Positions 25,652 to 35,118 of a stretch of DNA of 64,000 nucleotides are shown in pieces. Each line of letters starts with the position of its first letter. The first letter of the stretch is position 1. A program made the translations under genes and the position numbers. Source of the DNA: Persicitalea jodogahamensis (GTDB taxonomy: Bacteria; Bacteroidota; Bacteroidia; Cytophagales; Spirosomataceae); contig NZ_BMXF01000001.1 in assembly GCF_014651615.1 (NCBI RefSeq), positions 1,211,731-1,275,730 of the forward strand. The letters run 5' to 3'. Under the pieces are notes generated by a model. It was not told the DNA's origin, made no database searches, and was given only the letters and a program-made list of their open reading frames with translations.

Positions 25652-26329
25652 ATGAAAAACTCCCTCTTGCCTGCGCTGGTACTCGGCGCGCTTTTCTTTG
25701 TCCAGCCCGCAGATGCTCAAGTACGCTTTGGCGTGAAGGCTGGCGTCAATGCTTCCAACGTCAAGTTTCAGCGCGATCCCGATTTTGACCCTCTACCGGG
25801 GTACCAGGGGGGGCTTCAGGCGGAGATCAGCTTGTCTCCGAACTTCTCCGTTCAACCCGCTCTGCTTTATGTCACAAAAGGATTCAGTTCTATGTTGGAG
25901 TTCCGTAATCAGCAGGGTACATTAACGGGAAATTTTCGGGGTACTTTCCGGCCCAACTACCTTGAACTCCCGGTACTGGTATTGTACAAGTCGCAAGTCA
26001 GTAATACCTGCAAAATTTTCGGAGGCTTAGGGCCGTACACAGCGGCGGGCCTTGGGGGTAAATCCAGTTTTAATACTCAGTCAGTAGGATTTAACCAAAA
26101 GATCCTATTCGGACCTAAAAAAAACCGTCCCGAAGGCACTTATAACCGCATGGATCATGGTCTAGTCGCAGCGGCTGGGGTAGAAGTGGGAAGAATTTCG
26201 CTGGCGGTCAATTATAGCCACGGCCTGACGGGCATCGCGCCTGTTGATCACCGGGCTGATGTTATCAGTTTCTACAACCGCAGCCTGGGCTTGACGGCGG
26301 GGTATTGGTTTGGGAAAGCGCGGATATGA
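25652..26329 (+). CDS. Outer-membrane beta-barrel protein (PorT-like)
   Basis: A 225-residue protein with a signal peptide (residues 1-22, ADAQ). The mature part is typical of the Bacteroidota outer-membrane beta-barrel domain: FGVKAGVNASNVKF, GYQGGLQAEISLSPNFSVQPALLYVTKGF, YLELPVLVLYK, GLGPYTAAGLGG and a final aromatic strand LTAGYWFGKARI. Eight strands are expected. It is divergent from the Gfo/Idh gene and convergent with the ABC permease gene. The function is unknown. Confidence 0.82.
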   Translation: MKNSLLPALVLGALFFVQPADAQVRFGVKAGVNASNVKFQRDPDFDPLPGYQGGLQAEISLSPNFSVQPALLYVTKGFSSMLEFRNQQGTLTGNFRGTFRPNYLELPVLVLYKSQVSNTCKIFGGLGPYTAAGLGGKSSFNTQSVGFNQKILFGPKKNRPEGTYNRMDHGLVAAAGVEVGRISLAVNYSHGLTGIAPVDHRADVISFYNRSLGLTAGYWFGKARI

Positions 26330-26350
26330 GTGGTTCAAATCTTTCATTTA

Positions 26351-26391
26351 GTAAAAATCCCGGAACTACTTAGCTCCGGGCTTTACTTTTT
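26351..26391. terminator. Bidirectional terminator between barrel protein and ABC permease genes
   Basis: CCCGGA (26359-26364) pairs with TCCGGG (26375-26380). Outer GTAAA/TTTAC pairing extends the stem on either side of a small internal loop. A-rich sequence on one side and T-rich sequence on the other fit termination of both convergent genes. Confidence 0.65.
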
Positions 26392-26408
26392 CAACTAAGA
26401 ACGCTGAA

Positions 26409-29400
26409 CTAAGAATTCTCGCCCCCCGCCTCACTTACCGACTTCGTATTATCATCCGGGTGGCGGTCGATGAGCTTATTGATCGGATCGATACCCGCCT
26501 TGGTCGGCTTTTCACTCACCATTACTTTCACCGTATTCTCTTTCTTCGTCACTTTGTGTTTTTGTAAGTAAAGAAGTTTGTCTTCACCGTCTTTATTTTT
26601 CCCATAAACACCCACGTCGAACCACTGCGTATTCAGCGGTAAAGGGCGCTCATTACCCGCACTATCGGCACGGAACATCTCGGACGTAAATTTCAGCGTT
26701 ACCTCATACTGCTTATCGTTTTTCTTGACGTAGGTAGCCTCGGTAGCCTTGTTCTCATAAAGCGTAATAGTCTCGAACCAATCATTGATCAGGTACTTTA
26801 AAGAGTCCGGCGTTTCGGCGCGGAAATAGCCGATTAGGTCGCGGCTCGTGGGGTAGCGCTTGTTCTTCGAATCGGGTCCGGGGTACTTCCACTCTGCCAA
26901 AAACGTGCGCAGAGCGGCGTTGACCTTATCCTCACCGATGTAGTCCTGCAAGGCGTACATGATGACCGACGCTTTGCGGTAATGGATATATTGCTGCCCT
27001 TCGGTGAGGGCCATGGGCTGCTCTTTTTTGCTCTCGCTGGAACGACCGCCCAGGTAGCTATCCATTTCGTATTTCAAAAATTTCTGCATGATTTCGGGCG
27101 GGAAACTCTGCTTCATTACCATCAGCGCCGAGTACTGCGACTGGGATTCCGAGAGCATGGCGTTACCCTTTACGCTGGCTTCGGGTACTTGGTGGCCCCA
27201 CCACTGGTGCGCCACCTCGTGGGCGGTTACGTAAAAAGGCATGTCGAGATCCTCGTCCGGGTCACTGATTTTCTGGATAAAGCCGATGCCTTCCGAGAAA
27301 GGTACCGTATTGGCGAATGACTGCGCGAAACTGGAATACCGGGGAAACTCCATAATGCGCATCTGCCGGAACTGGAAGGGCGCATAGTTTTTGGAATAAT
27401 AGGTCAGCGCCTTCTTCATCGACGTCATCATCTTGTCGAGGTTGTACTCGTGGCCCTTGTTGTAATAGATTTCCAGCTTCACGGGCTGACCGTTGGAGTT
27501 TTTCCAAACATCGCGCTTTACCTCATAACGGGCCGAGACGATAGAATAAAAATTGACCATCGGCACATCCATTTCGTAGTCGAAGTACCTTCGTCCGTTT
27601 TCCGTCCATTCTTTTTTCAGGTAGCCGGGTGCAATGGCGGTTTGGTCTGGGGCAGTACCAATTACCATCTTGAAACGGATGTAGTCAGCGTCGTCGCCGA
27701 AGAGGTTCTGGCTCAGACCGCGTGGGTCGTCCTGCTCCATCATGCGCTCTTTTTCGGGTAGTTTGTACTTGCGGCGCAAATCGTCACTGCTCAGTTCGCC
27801 ACCTTCTTCGTAGCCTAGCGACGGGAAATAGCCGTTGTTAAAAAAAGTACCATTGTTGACGATGTCGGTATTGCCGCCGCCGGAGGTAAACCCTTTGGTG
27901 GTGAAATTGACCTTGAACTCCATCTTCACCGAGTCGCCGGGAGCCAGCGGCTTGGCCAGTCGGTAGATCGTGTAGCCAAACTTCTTCCACTCTTTGTTCA
28001 CCTTTGCCCCACCATTTCCAAAGCGCAGATAGTCGGTTTCTACATCGTTCTGGATGGCTTCCTGAATATGTACATCGGCGAGGGACTTGGCCGTTTTGTT
28101 TTTTAACCAATAAAAACCCTCAGCGGTAAAGTCGCGGGTCGAGGGGTAAATCTCCACTTTCAGATTAGACTCCACGATTTTGGGTTGCGGGACGCGCTCG
28201 TATTGCTTCAACGTTTTTTCGTAGTCTACCTGCCGCTGTTCTCGCTCCTCCGAAGTGTAGTAGTCGTTGAGTTTGTTGGTGTTGTAATACACAAAGAAGC
28301 CCGTCCCGATCGTCAGAATCAGCGCCGCGAAGGCCGTGACCAGAATGGGGCGGGTCAGTCGGTTACGGCCCAAACGCAGCCGGGTTTGCAGGATGCTATC
28401 GGTACCACGCACCGCGAAAACGACCGCCAGCACAAACAGCACTGCCACGAAACCGAACCAGTAAAGTTTCAACCAGGAAAAACGGGCGAAGAAGTGACCG
28501 AATCGATTCATATCGGAATAGTCTCCCAGGCCACCGCTGTTGAAAACGACGAGCGGATGGCGTATACCCATGGCGCCCATCGTGATCATGACAATAAAAA
28601 ACAGGAACATCAGCGCGTAGCCAACAAACTTACTGTTGGCCATCACCTGCACGAAAAAGGCCAGCAGGGTGTAGGCCACCAGGAACGACATCGTGGAAGT
28701 GAAAAGACTTTTGAAGTACAACCCCACCTCATAGTTGTAGTACCCCATGGCGGTTTGGACGGCCATGCCCATCAGAATAAGTACCAACAGAATGCCCGTG
28801 TACAGCAGCAACATGGCGATGAACTTGGCCGCGAGATTGACCCAATCGGGAATGGGCAGCGCATCCATGATGAGGTTCATGCTGACGGCCCGCTCGCGCC
28901 AGATGAGTTCACCGGAGTAAAAAACGATGATGACAAAGAAGAAAATATCGAACTCGCCGAGTAAGCCCAACACGTTGGCCGTGATCGGGTACGAACTCGT
29001 GCCGTACATTTTGCCAAAATAAAACGCACTGACAATCAGGTTGATCAAACCCACGCCCACGATGCCGATGAAGGGCACGTCTTTCATGGTAGTTTTGGCG
29101 TAGAAAATCGCCTGCTTCCACATCATTTTCAGGTAACTACCCGAAGTGAGAATCTGCTGTACCAGCGGAATGCGGATGCTCTCGGGGTTGAAGCGCGCTT
29201 TCTCGGCCACCACGGCTTTGGTCTTGCGCCAGCTCTTGCGCACCACGCTGAAGCTGAACCCGAAGTATGTTCCTGCCAGAATCAATACCGCAACGCCCAT
29301 CCAAACCAGGCGATTCCAGAGTAGTACACCCTGTAAAGGTACCAGTTGCGTATTTTTCTGGGCGGGCGTCCAGTATTCCGTGTAATTGTCGAACGCCTGG

Positions 29401-30062
29401 AAACCGAAGGGATCGAGCATGGCCGCCAGGGGCTTGTTCTCGATGTCGCCGAGAATGGTGCCGGCGATTTGGTAAAGTACCAGCAGCACGATACCCTGTA
29501 AGTAAATGACGATCGTCTGGCGACTGAGCGTGCCGGCAGCGAAGTAAATAGCCGCCTGAATAAAAATATTGGTAAGGGCGAGGGTCAGGAATGGTTGTAT
29601 ATAGTGCCAAAAATTGAACGGCAACAATTCCTTAGCGTACCAGGATGGCTCCCAGGGCAGATGTTTCCCGACCGCAAAGCCCAGCATCAGCGCCAGCCAG
29701 ACGGCGCAGAAAATAAGTACCGTCACGATAAACGAACCAATGAACCGCCCGAACAGATAATCGAACTTGGAAACCGGCGTGCTGAACATGAGCGACTCGG
29801 TCTTGTGCTCAAAGTCGCGCAGGATCGGCACGCCCATCATCGCCGAGGTGATGAAGGTCATGGCGTAAGTCATGATAGCCATGACCTGGGCGATGTTATA
29901 GGGCGAATTTTCTTTTAACTGCCCGCCCGCTCCGCCCCCAATGACGACGTACTTGGAGGTGGCGTAAAAGAAGCAAAGCAGGAAAATGATGGCGAAGTAG
30001 ATGTAGGTCGCCGGGCGTTTCTTGCGGTAGTTTAGCTCGAAGCGGATGATTTCTAGTAGCAT
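26409..30062 (-). CDS. ABC transporter permease fused to an M1-family metallopeptidase
   Basis: A 1217-residue protein. Residues 1 to about 580 hold many transmembrane helices of two ABC-2-type permease modules (MLLEIIRFELNYRKKR at the start, further helices near 330-560). The remainder is a periplasmic M1 aminopeptidase-like part with the zinc motif HEVAH at 948-952 and the third-ligand candidate Glu972 in MLSE. The ATPase partner is encoded directly upstream on the same strand. This fusion is known in Bacteroidota, but its exported substrate and peptidase target are not established. The C-terminus is charged (PDDNTKSVSEAGGENS). Confidence 0.9.
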   Translation of the reverse strand: MLLEIIRFELNYRKKRPATYIYFAIIFLLCFFYATSKYVVIGGGAGGQLKENSPYNIAQVMAIMTYAMTFITSAMMGVPILRDFEHKTESLMFSTPVSKFDYLFGRFIGSFIVTVLIFCAVWLALMLGFAVGKHLPWEPSWYAKELLPFNFWHYIQPFLTLALTNIFIQAAIYFAAGTLSRQTIVIYLQGIVLLVLYQIAGTILGDIENKPLAAMLDPFGFQAFDNYTEYWTPAQKNTQLVPLQGVLLWNRLVWMGVAVLILAGTYFGFSFSVVRKSWRKTKAVVAEKARFNPESIRIPLVQQILTSGSYLKMMWKQAIFYAKTTMKDVPFIGIVGVGLINLIVSAFYFGKMYGTSSYPITANVLGLLGEFDIFFFVIIVFYSGELIWRERAVSMNLIMDALPIPDWVNLAAKFIAMLLLYTGILLVLILMGMAVQTAMGYYNYEVGLYFKSLFTSTMSFLVAYTLLAFFVQVMANSKFVGYALMFLFFIVMITMGAMGIRHPLVVFNSGGLGDYSDMNRFGHFFARFSWLKLYWFGFVAVLFVLAVVFAVRGTDSILQTRLRLGRNRLTRPILVTAFAALILTIGTGFFVYYNTNKLNDYYTSEEREQRQVDYEKTLKQYERVPQPKIVESNLKVEIYPSTRDFTAEGFYWLKNKTAKSLADVHIQEAIQNDVETDYLRFGNGGAKVNKEWKKFGYTIYRLAKPLAPGDSVKMEFKVNFTTKGFTSGGGNTDIVNNGTFFNNGYFPSLGYEEGGELSSDDLRRKYKLPEKERMMEQDDPRGLSQNLFGDDADYIRFKMVIGTAPDQTAIAPGYLKKEWTENGRRYFDYEMDVPMVNFYSIVSARYEVKRDVWKNSNGQPVKLEIYYNKGHEYNLDKMMTSMKKALTYYSKNYAPFQFRQMRIMEFPRYSSFAQSFANTVPFSEGIGFIQKISDPDEDLDMPFYVTAHEVAHQWWGHQVPEASVKGNAMLSESQSQYSALMVMKQSFPPEIMQKFLKYEMDSYLGGRSSESKKEQPMALTEGQQYIHYRKASVIMYALQDYIGEDKVNAALRTFLAEWKYPGPDSKNKRYPTSRDLIGYFRAETPDSLKYLINDWFETITLYENKATEATYVKKNDKQYEVTLKFTSEMFRADSAGNERPLPLNTQWFDVGVYGKNKDGEDKLLYLQKHKVTKKENTVKVMVSEKPTKAGIDPINKLIDRHPDDNTKSVSEAGGENS

Positions 30063-30152
30063 GGGAGGGTAGGTAGTTTCAAAGTTCCAAAGAGACAGAG
30101 TTCCAGAGTGTCGTTTTCAGTATATACAAATTGAAAGGCAGTTTCAATCCAC

Positions 30153-31046
30153 TCAGGTACTTTGGTATTCTGCTCCTTTGCTACTAAAAATGTAAGAAAA
30201 ATAGACATCTTCCAGATCACCCTCAATGGCTTCAAAACCTTCGCCGGGGTTAGTATCGGACAGAACATGAACGACGGGCATACCACCAACAAGTTTTTCG
30301 GAAATGACGGTGTGAGTCGTGCGCAACGTTTCCAAATCAGCCTTCGGCACGCGCTTTTCCCAGATTTTTCCGACGATGGCCCCGAGGGCTTTTTGCGGAC
30401 TTCCGTGGTAAAGTACTTGTCCCTGATTGAAAATGGCCATGTCGGAGCAAAGTTCTTTTACGTCGTCCACGATGTGGGTCGACAGGATTACGATGGTATT
30501 TTCGCCCAGTTCGCTCAGTAGGTTCAGGAAACGGTTGCGTTCGGCGGGATCGAGGCCCGCCGTGGGTTCGTCCACGATGATGAGTTGAGGATTGGCCAGC
30601 AGCGCCTGCGCGATGCCGAACCGCTGCTTCATACCGCCCGAATAACCGCCCAGATTTTTCTTGCGGGCATCGTAGAGGTTGGTTTTTTGCAAAAGCGCTT
30701 TTACTGTTTCTTTCCGCTCACTGCGATTGGTGATACCTTTGAGTACCGCCAGGTGATCGAGCAGCGTTTCAGCATCGACTTTGGGATACACGCCGAATTC
30801 CTGCGGTAAGTAACCAAGCGTTTTGCGAACTTCGTCCTTCTGAATCAGTACATCAATGTCACCGAGACGAATTGAACCGCTGTCGGGTTCCTGTAAGGTG
30901 GCGATGGTGCGCATGAGCGAGGATTTGCCCGCGCCGTTGGGGCCAAGCAGCCCGAACATGCCCTGATTGATGGTGAGATTAACGTCGTTGAGGGCGTGCA
31001 CGCCATTGGGGTACACCTTGTCGAGGTTTTCGATAACGAGTTGCAT
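30153..31046 (-). CDS. ABC transporter ATP-binding protein
   Basis: A 297-residue ATPase from ATG 31046; that start fits because MQLVIENLDKVYP is a standard ABC N-terminus and a promoter lies just upstream. It has Walker A GPNGAGKSS, Q-loop GYLPQEFG, signature GGYSGGMKQR, Walker B LIIVDEPTAGLDP and switch His in LSTHIVDD. It precedes the permease-M1 fusion by 90 bases and is surely its motor. The C-terminal part (residues 215-297) is a short accessory domain seen in ABC-2-type export ATPases. Confidence 0.92.
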   Translation of the reverse strand: MQLVIENLDKVYPNGVHALNDVNLTINQGMFGLLGPNGAGKSSLMRTIATLQEPDSGSIRLGDIDVLIQKDEVRKTLGYLPQEFGVYPKVDAETLLDHLAVLKGITNRSERKETVKALLQKTNLYDARKKNLGGYSGGMKQRFGIAQALLANPQLIIVDEPTAGLDPAERNRFLNLLSELGENTIVILSTHIVDDVKELCSDMAIFNQGQVLYHGSPQKALGAIVGKIWEKRVPKADLETLRTTHTVISEKLVGGMPVVHVLSDTNPGEGFEAIEGDLEDVYFSYIFSSKGAEYQST

Positions 31047-31088
31047 GAAAGGACGGTCGAGGGTTTGGATAAGTGATATACTACTTAC

Positions 31089-31119
31089 CAAACATACACA
31101 ACTGCCAAACAAACCCCAA
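31089..31119 (-). promoter_or_regulatory. Canonical Bacteroidota promoter of the ABC operon
   Basis: Read on the minus strand, TTG (31119-31117), a 20-base spacer and TATGTTTG (31096-31089) match the Bacteroidota -33/-7 consensus. The predicted start near 31082 leaves about a 36-base leader before the ATG at 31046. Confidence 0.7.
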
Positions 31120-31190
31120 GTTGACGGGGTGAAATCGAAATAATCAGCGACGAAACTACCTTAGGTTCGGAAGGAAAGCTCTGTGAAGAC

Positions 31191-31634
31191 CTAGTTGCTT
31201 ACTTTATTGAAGCGCATATTCTTACCCAAAAACTCGACTCCCCAATAGCCACGCACAATAATGGACTTGGGCGACGCCATTCTGACTACAGTGCGGTAGG
31301 TACGGCCGGAGTTCGGGTCATAAACCGTCCCGCTGTTCCACTCATCCGAGCCGTTAAACCGCAGGTCGTTCAGCACATTCATGCCCAGCCAGGGTCGGTT
31401 ACGTAGTTTTGGATTAGGGTTTTCGGTATCGAAGTGTTTCGCCATCGGTGGAGTACCGGGCCTGCTGCAATCGAACCACACTACCTTGCCGGCGTAATGG
31501 TCGTTGACTTTGTATACTTCCACCGCCAAATCCTTTTGCTCTGACATCCAGCGGCCAATGATTTGATCGGAGGTAGGGTTGACCTCGGCGGAGCGAATGA
31601 AGAATAGTACTGATAAAAAGGCGAGAAATTTCAA
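31191..31634 (-). CDS. DUF2147 family protein
   Basis: A 147-residue exported protein with an apparent TTG start at 31634 followed by a hydrophobic signal segment (FLAFLSVLFFIRSA). The DUF2147 features are IIGRWMSEQKDLAVEVYK, GKVVWFDC, NDLRFNGSDEWNSGTVYDPNSGRTY and a final IIVRGYWGVEFLGK strand. The family is a small lipocalin-like beta-barrel of unknown function. It stands apart, upstream of the ABC operon promoter. Confidence 0.8.
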   Translation of the reverse strand: MKFLAFLSVLFFIRSAEVNPTSDQIIGRWMSEQKDLAVEVYKVNDHYAGKVVWFDCSRPGTPPMAKHFDTENPNPKLRNRPWLGMNVLNDLRFNGSDEWNSGTVYDPNSGRTYRTVVRMASPKSIIVRGYWGVEFLGKNMRFNKVSN

Positions 31635-31760
31635 GGCTTGTATTTGGTAAGTCGTGTTGTAGGTCAGAAAACGGGAAAGCCCGCCGGAAATTGCGGCAAA
31701 TGTAGGCTATTTGTCCCGCCAGAAAACAAAAAAAATGGGCTGAAAGTTTTTTGGGAAAAA

Positions 31761-32468
31761 CTACAATGGCCGCAGGGTATGCGTCAGCGTGAAACGAAGA
31801 TTGTCCCGACGGTAGAGGCGTTGGGCTTTCCGGCCGAGTTGATGGATATTCATGTAGCCCAACTCTATGGCCAGGGCGGGTGAGAAGCGTTTTTCTACCG
31901 ATAGAAATATCCTGTTCTGATCGAACAGATTCTGATGAAAAGTATTCAGAAAGGCTTCGTCCGATACCCGGAAGGCCAGGTTTTTACCTTTTAGGGCGTA
32001 GGTCAGCTGCGCCCGGTAACGGTGTCGGAAAACGAAGCGGTAATCGTCATCGAAACGACCCGTGTGATTTGACAAAAAGCGTTCTTCCGTACGAATCCGT
32101 CCGCTCAGAGCGAACCGCGCCGAAAGTAGCCGGCTGTAGGCTGCTTCCTGCCAGATTCGGAATTCGGGTGTGGTCGGGCGAGGCCTGGTTTCTGGAAACT
32201 GCGGGCGCTGCAGTGAGTAGGTGAGTCCGCCGCCAAAGTACCAGGTGTTGCTGGGTTTGTAAACAAAATGCAGGTGAGAGATGAACTGGTGCTGGGCGCT
32301 GTTGGAGAAAAAATGGCGGGTGTCGGCTTCCGAATGAAGGCTCCATTTCTGGTTGAAATTCAAAATATTGTAGTAGCGTATCCAGTACAGATTCTGGTGA
32401 ACGATCTCCGGCTGTGCCAGCAGGGGAGAGGCAACCAGGCTCAGCAAAGCCAGTACTATTCTTTTCAT
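31761..32468 (-). CDS. DUF2490 family outer-membrane barrel protein
   Basis: A 235-residue protein from ATG 32468, chosen because a signal peptide follows (IVLALLSLVASPLLAQ); the longer open frame upstream overlaps the DUF1361 gene. Repeated aromatic strands (LYWIRYYNILNFNQKWSLHSEADTR, FISHLHFVYKPSNTWYFGGGLTYSL, RYRAQLTYALK, AIELGYMNIHQL) fit a beta-barrel of the DUF2490 family. The function is unknown. It starts 28 bases after the DUF1361 gene stop and may be co-transcribed with it. Confidence 0.78.
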   Translation of the reverse strand: MKRIVLALLSLVASPLLAQPEIVHQNLYWIRYYNILNFNQKWSLHSEADTRHFFSNSAQHQFISHLHFVYKPSNTWYFGGGLTYSLQRPQFPETRPRPTTPEFRIWQEAAYSRLLSARFALSGRIRTEERFLSNHTGRFDDDYRFVFRHRYRAQLTYALKGKNLAFRVSDEAFLNTFHQNLFDQNRIFLSVEKRFSPALAIELGYMNIHQLGRKAQRLYRRDNLRFTLTHTLRPL

Positions 32469-32496
32469 CAGAAAAACAAACCGACGTTGGAAAATG

Positions 32497-33198
32497 CTAC
32501 CGGGCCGACCGTTCCAGCCAGCGGGTACGGTAGCGCAGCAATACCCAGAGGACAAAGTAAAGCGTTCCGAGCAGTAACCCAAACTCCACGCTCAACAGCA
32601 GGGCCGTGCGGTCGTAGACACTGTTCCAGATGTCGTCGAAAAACGATTGGGTATCGTGTAAAATATCCCAACTATTCAACCGCACGATGCGGCCCAGAAA
32701 AACGCCAAAGCCACCCAACGGGAAGCTGATTAGCAGCAGGACCAGCCCGATGCTTTTGGAATAGGTGCGTCGCCAGGAACCGTGCATCCAGTAAAGCGAA
32801 ACCAGCCCGTTAATGAGGCTGATCTGGGCGTAATAAAAAAGCATGATGGCGTCGTGCCAGGTAAGGTCACGGTTGTAGTCTACCGACAGGTGCACCAGGT
32901 CGGTGATCATGTAGGGGGCATTGGGAAAAAATGCCAGCCAACACACACTGAGCAGCGCAATCACCAATGGCAGCCGGCCGAATCGCTTCGAAACCGCTCG
33001 GGCCAGGAAGGCGATCAGCAGGGGAATCCAGCTCAGGAAGAGGTTCCAGTCGAGCGAAAAATCGACGGCTTCGTTAAACTGAATACGGATCCAATGAAAG
33101 ACCAACGCCAGCAGACTCAGCCCCGCCAGAAGTAGCAGCGGCAGGAAGTTTGCGAGCGAAAGAAATGGCTTATTCGGTGGCTGGGCTCTGGTCGGCAC
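32497..33198 (-). CDS. DUF1361 family membrane protein
   Basis: A membrane protein of about 233 residues with seven or so hydrophobic segments and the DUF1361 hallmark WLAFFPNAPYMITDLVHL, followed by WHDAIMLFYYAQISLINGLVSL. The reading frame stays open far into the helicase gene, but that part is only its shadow. The most reasonable start is the GTG at 33198, overlapping the helicase 3' end by 29 bases, which suggests translational coupling. The function is unknown. Confidence 0.75.
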   Translation of the reverse strand: MPTRAQPPNKPFLSLANFLPLLLLAGLSLLALVFHWIRIQFNEAVDFSLDWNLFLSWIPLLIAFLARAVSKRFGRLPLVIALLSVCWLAFFPNAPYMITDLVHLSVDYNRDLTWHDAIMLFYYAQISLINGLVSLYWMHGSWRRTYSKSIGLVLLLISFPLGGFGVFLGRIVRLNSWDILHDTQSFFDDIWNSVYDRTALLLSVEFGLLLGTLYFVLWVLLRYRTRWLERSAR

Positions 33199-34600
33199 GC
33201 GGCGATTTTCTTTTGTTGCGGGGCTTGCGGCGCCGTTTTTTTTCACCAGTGGAATCAGAAGTACCGCCCGTCGGTGTAGTGACGTCCGACGTAGCGGCGG
33301 CAGTTGGTGCACCATCGCCCGAAGTACCTGACGAAGCAGATTTAGAACCTTCGCGTCGTCGTGAGTCTGAGCCGCGTCGGGCATTGCCGCCCCGTGATCG
33401 CTGGTTGGAACTACCCCGTCCCCGCGAGCGGTCATTGCCACTGCTGCGATCCCCGAAAACGGGCGCCGGACCCAGACCCAGTTCTTCGGTCATGCTGATG
33501 ATATTGACGCTGCGTTCCAGCAACCGCTCGATGCCCTGCACGCCGCGCTTGTCGGCCTCCCCCAGGAAGGTAATCGCCGTGCCTTTCGACTCGGCGCGGG
33601 CCGTGCGACCAATGCGGTGCACGTAGTCCTCAGGGTCGCGGGGCAGATCGTAATTGACCACGTGGCTGAGGTTGTCTATGTCGATGCCGCGCGACAGCAC
33701 GTCGGTAGCAACCAGGATCGGAAAAGTACGGTTCTTGAAATCGCGCAGGACGACTTCGCGCTGCGCCTGCTCCGAATCCGACGAAATACCCTCGGCTTTA
33801 AAACCCTTGCGGCGTAGCGCCCGCACGATGGAATCGACCGAAGACCGCCGAGAAGTGAACAGTACCATGCTGGGATCGTCGGCCGCTTTGAGCAGATGAA
33901 CCAGCAGGGGTAGTTTTTGATTTTCCCCGGCCATGTAAAACTGCTGGTCGATGCCGGCGGCAGGCTTTGAAACCGATAGTTGCACCTGCACGGGATCGCG
34001 CAGAATTTTCTTGGCAAAGTCCGAAATCTTGGGCGGCATCGTGGCCGAGAACATCAGCGTTTGCCGGTCGTCGGGCACCGATTTCAGGATAGCGAGAATA
34101 TCGCCCACAAAACCCATATCCAGCATCCGGTCGGCCTCGTCGAGGATCAGGAACTTGATGTGGCTGAAATCTACGTAACCCAGTTGCATGTGCGCCATCA
34201 GGCGGCCCGGCGTGGCAATAATGATGTCGGCTCCCTGTTCGAGCGCCTTCCGTTGCTGGTCCCACTCGGGGCCCTTGGTGCCGCCGTAAATGGCAATGCT
34301 GGTGGCGTTACAGAAATAGCCTAATCCCTGCACTTGTCCGTCGATCTGGGTAGCCAGCTCGCGGGTGGGTACGATGATGAGCGCCGTGACCTTGTCCTGC
34401 GGATGTTGCGTGATGTAGTCGAGCGTCGGGATCAGGAACGCGGCCGTTTTGCCGGTGCCGGTCTGGGCGCAGCCAATGAGGTCTTTTCCTTCTAAAATCG
34501 GGGGGATGGCCAGTTCCTGAATGGGGGTAGTCTGGCTGAAATTCATGGCGTCCACGGCATTGAGAATGTCGCCGTGGAGGGCGAGGTCTTTAAATAACAA
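33170..34600 (-). CDS. DEAD-box RNA helicase, RhlE-like
   Basis: A 476-residue protein with an apparent TTG start (TTG-TTA-TTT-AAA, giving M-L-F-K-D-L). It shows the Q-motif FSQTTPIQ, motif I AQTGTGKT (45-52), PTRELA, TPGR, DEAD (154-157), SAT, and the C-terminal motifs RGIDIDNLSHVVNYDLP and HRIGRTARA. After about residue 375 comes a low-complexity tail rich in R, G, S and K that ends in basic runs, typical of RhlE-type proteins and likely to bind RNA. It probably acts in ribosome assembly or RNA turnover. Confidence 0.92.
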   Translation of the reverse strand: MLFKDLALHGDILNAVDAMNFSQTTPIQELAIPPILEGKDLIGCAQTGTGKTAAFLIPTLDYITQHPQDKVTALIIVPTRELATQIDGQVQGLGYFCNATSIAIYGGTKGPEWDQQRKALEQGADIIIATPGRLMAHMQLGYVDFSHIKFLILDEADRMLDMGFVGDILAILKSVPDDRQTLMFSATMPPKISDFAKKILRDPVQVQLSVSKPAAGIDQQFYMAGENQKLPLLVHLLKAADDPSMVLFTSRRSSVDSIVRALRRKGFKAEGISSDSEQAQREVVLRDFKNRTFPILVATDVLSRGIDIDNLSHVVNYDLPRDPEDYVHRIGRTARAESKGTAITFLGEADKRGVQGIERLLERSVNIISMTEELGLGPAPVFGDRSSGNDRSRGRGSSNQRSRGGNARRGSDSRRREGSKSASSGTSGDGAPTAAATSDVTTPTGGTSDSTGEKKRRRKPRNKRKSPRADQSPATE

Positions 34601-34740
34601 GGTTCAGTAAATTAAAATAAAAAGATACCGACCTTGTTTCCCCGGCCAGTAAACCGCTTTGATTGAGAGCAAAGATAGGGAATTATTTGGGGAAATAAGG
34701 TGGTACATGCACGATTACGAACCTGATTCCGGCGCAGGTA

Positions 34741-35118
34741 CTATGCGCGTTTTTCCAGTAGTTTTATCTTTTCTTCCAACTGCTCGATCTTATCTTCCAG
34801 TCGCTTATGCTGCTTCTGCTGGTTCTCCTGCAGGATTTCAAACATTCGCAGGGCGTTGCCCTGCATCACGGTTTCTCCGGTTTGTCCTTCTTCGGGAGCA
34901 GGCTGGTGTAAGGTCACCATCCAGTCAGGATCCACCAATTCGGCGGCACTGATTCCGAACACCTCGATGAGCCGGGCAAAGTTTTTGGCAGTGGGGTAGT
35001 TTTTATCATTCTCCCAATCGAAGTAAGTACTTTGTGCTACTTTGAGCCATTCGGCTGCCTGAGTTTGGGTAATCTTTTTGTCGGAACGAAGTTTCCGAAG
35101 TTTTTCTCCTAAGGTCAT
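34741..35118 (-). CDS. XRE-family regulator with C-terminal coiled coil
   Basis: A 125-residue protein from ATG 35118. Residues 5-60 form a Cro/C1-type helix-turn-helix (KLRKLRSDKKITQTQAAEWLKVAQSTYFDWEN). Residues about 92-125 form a strongly heptad-patterned helix (LEDKIEQLEEKIKLLEK), so the protein is probably a coiled-coil dimer. It is monocistronic between the helicase and a PQQ-repeat lipoprotein gene on the other strand. No phage or toxin gene is beside it. Its target is unknown. Confidence 0.8.
   Translation of the reverse strand: MTLGEKLRKLRSDKKITQTQAAEWLKVAQSTYFDWENDKNYPTAKNFARLIEVFGISAAELVDPDWMVTLHQPAPEEGQTGETVMQGNALRMFEILQENQQKQHKRLEDKIEQLEEKIKLLEKRA

Noticed and set aside
28185-28964. 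A 259-residue plus-strand frame opposite the ABC permease
   Set aside because: Its charged, low-complexity composition mirrors the hydrophobic permease codons on the other strand.
32269-32582. A longer N-terminus for the DUF2490 protein
   Set aside because: The extra residues overlap the DUF1361 gene in another frame and precede a normal signal peptide at ATG 32468.
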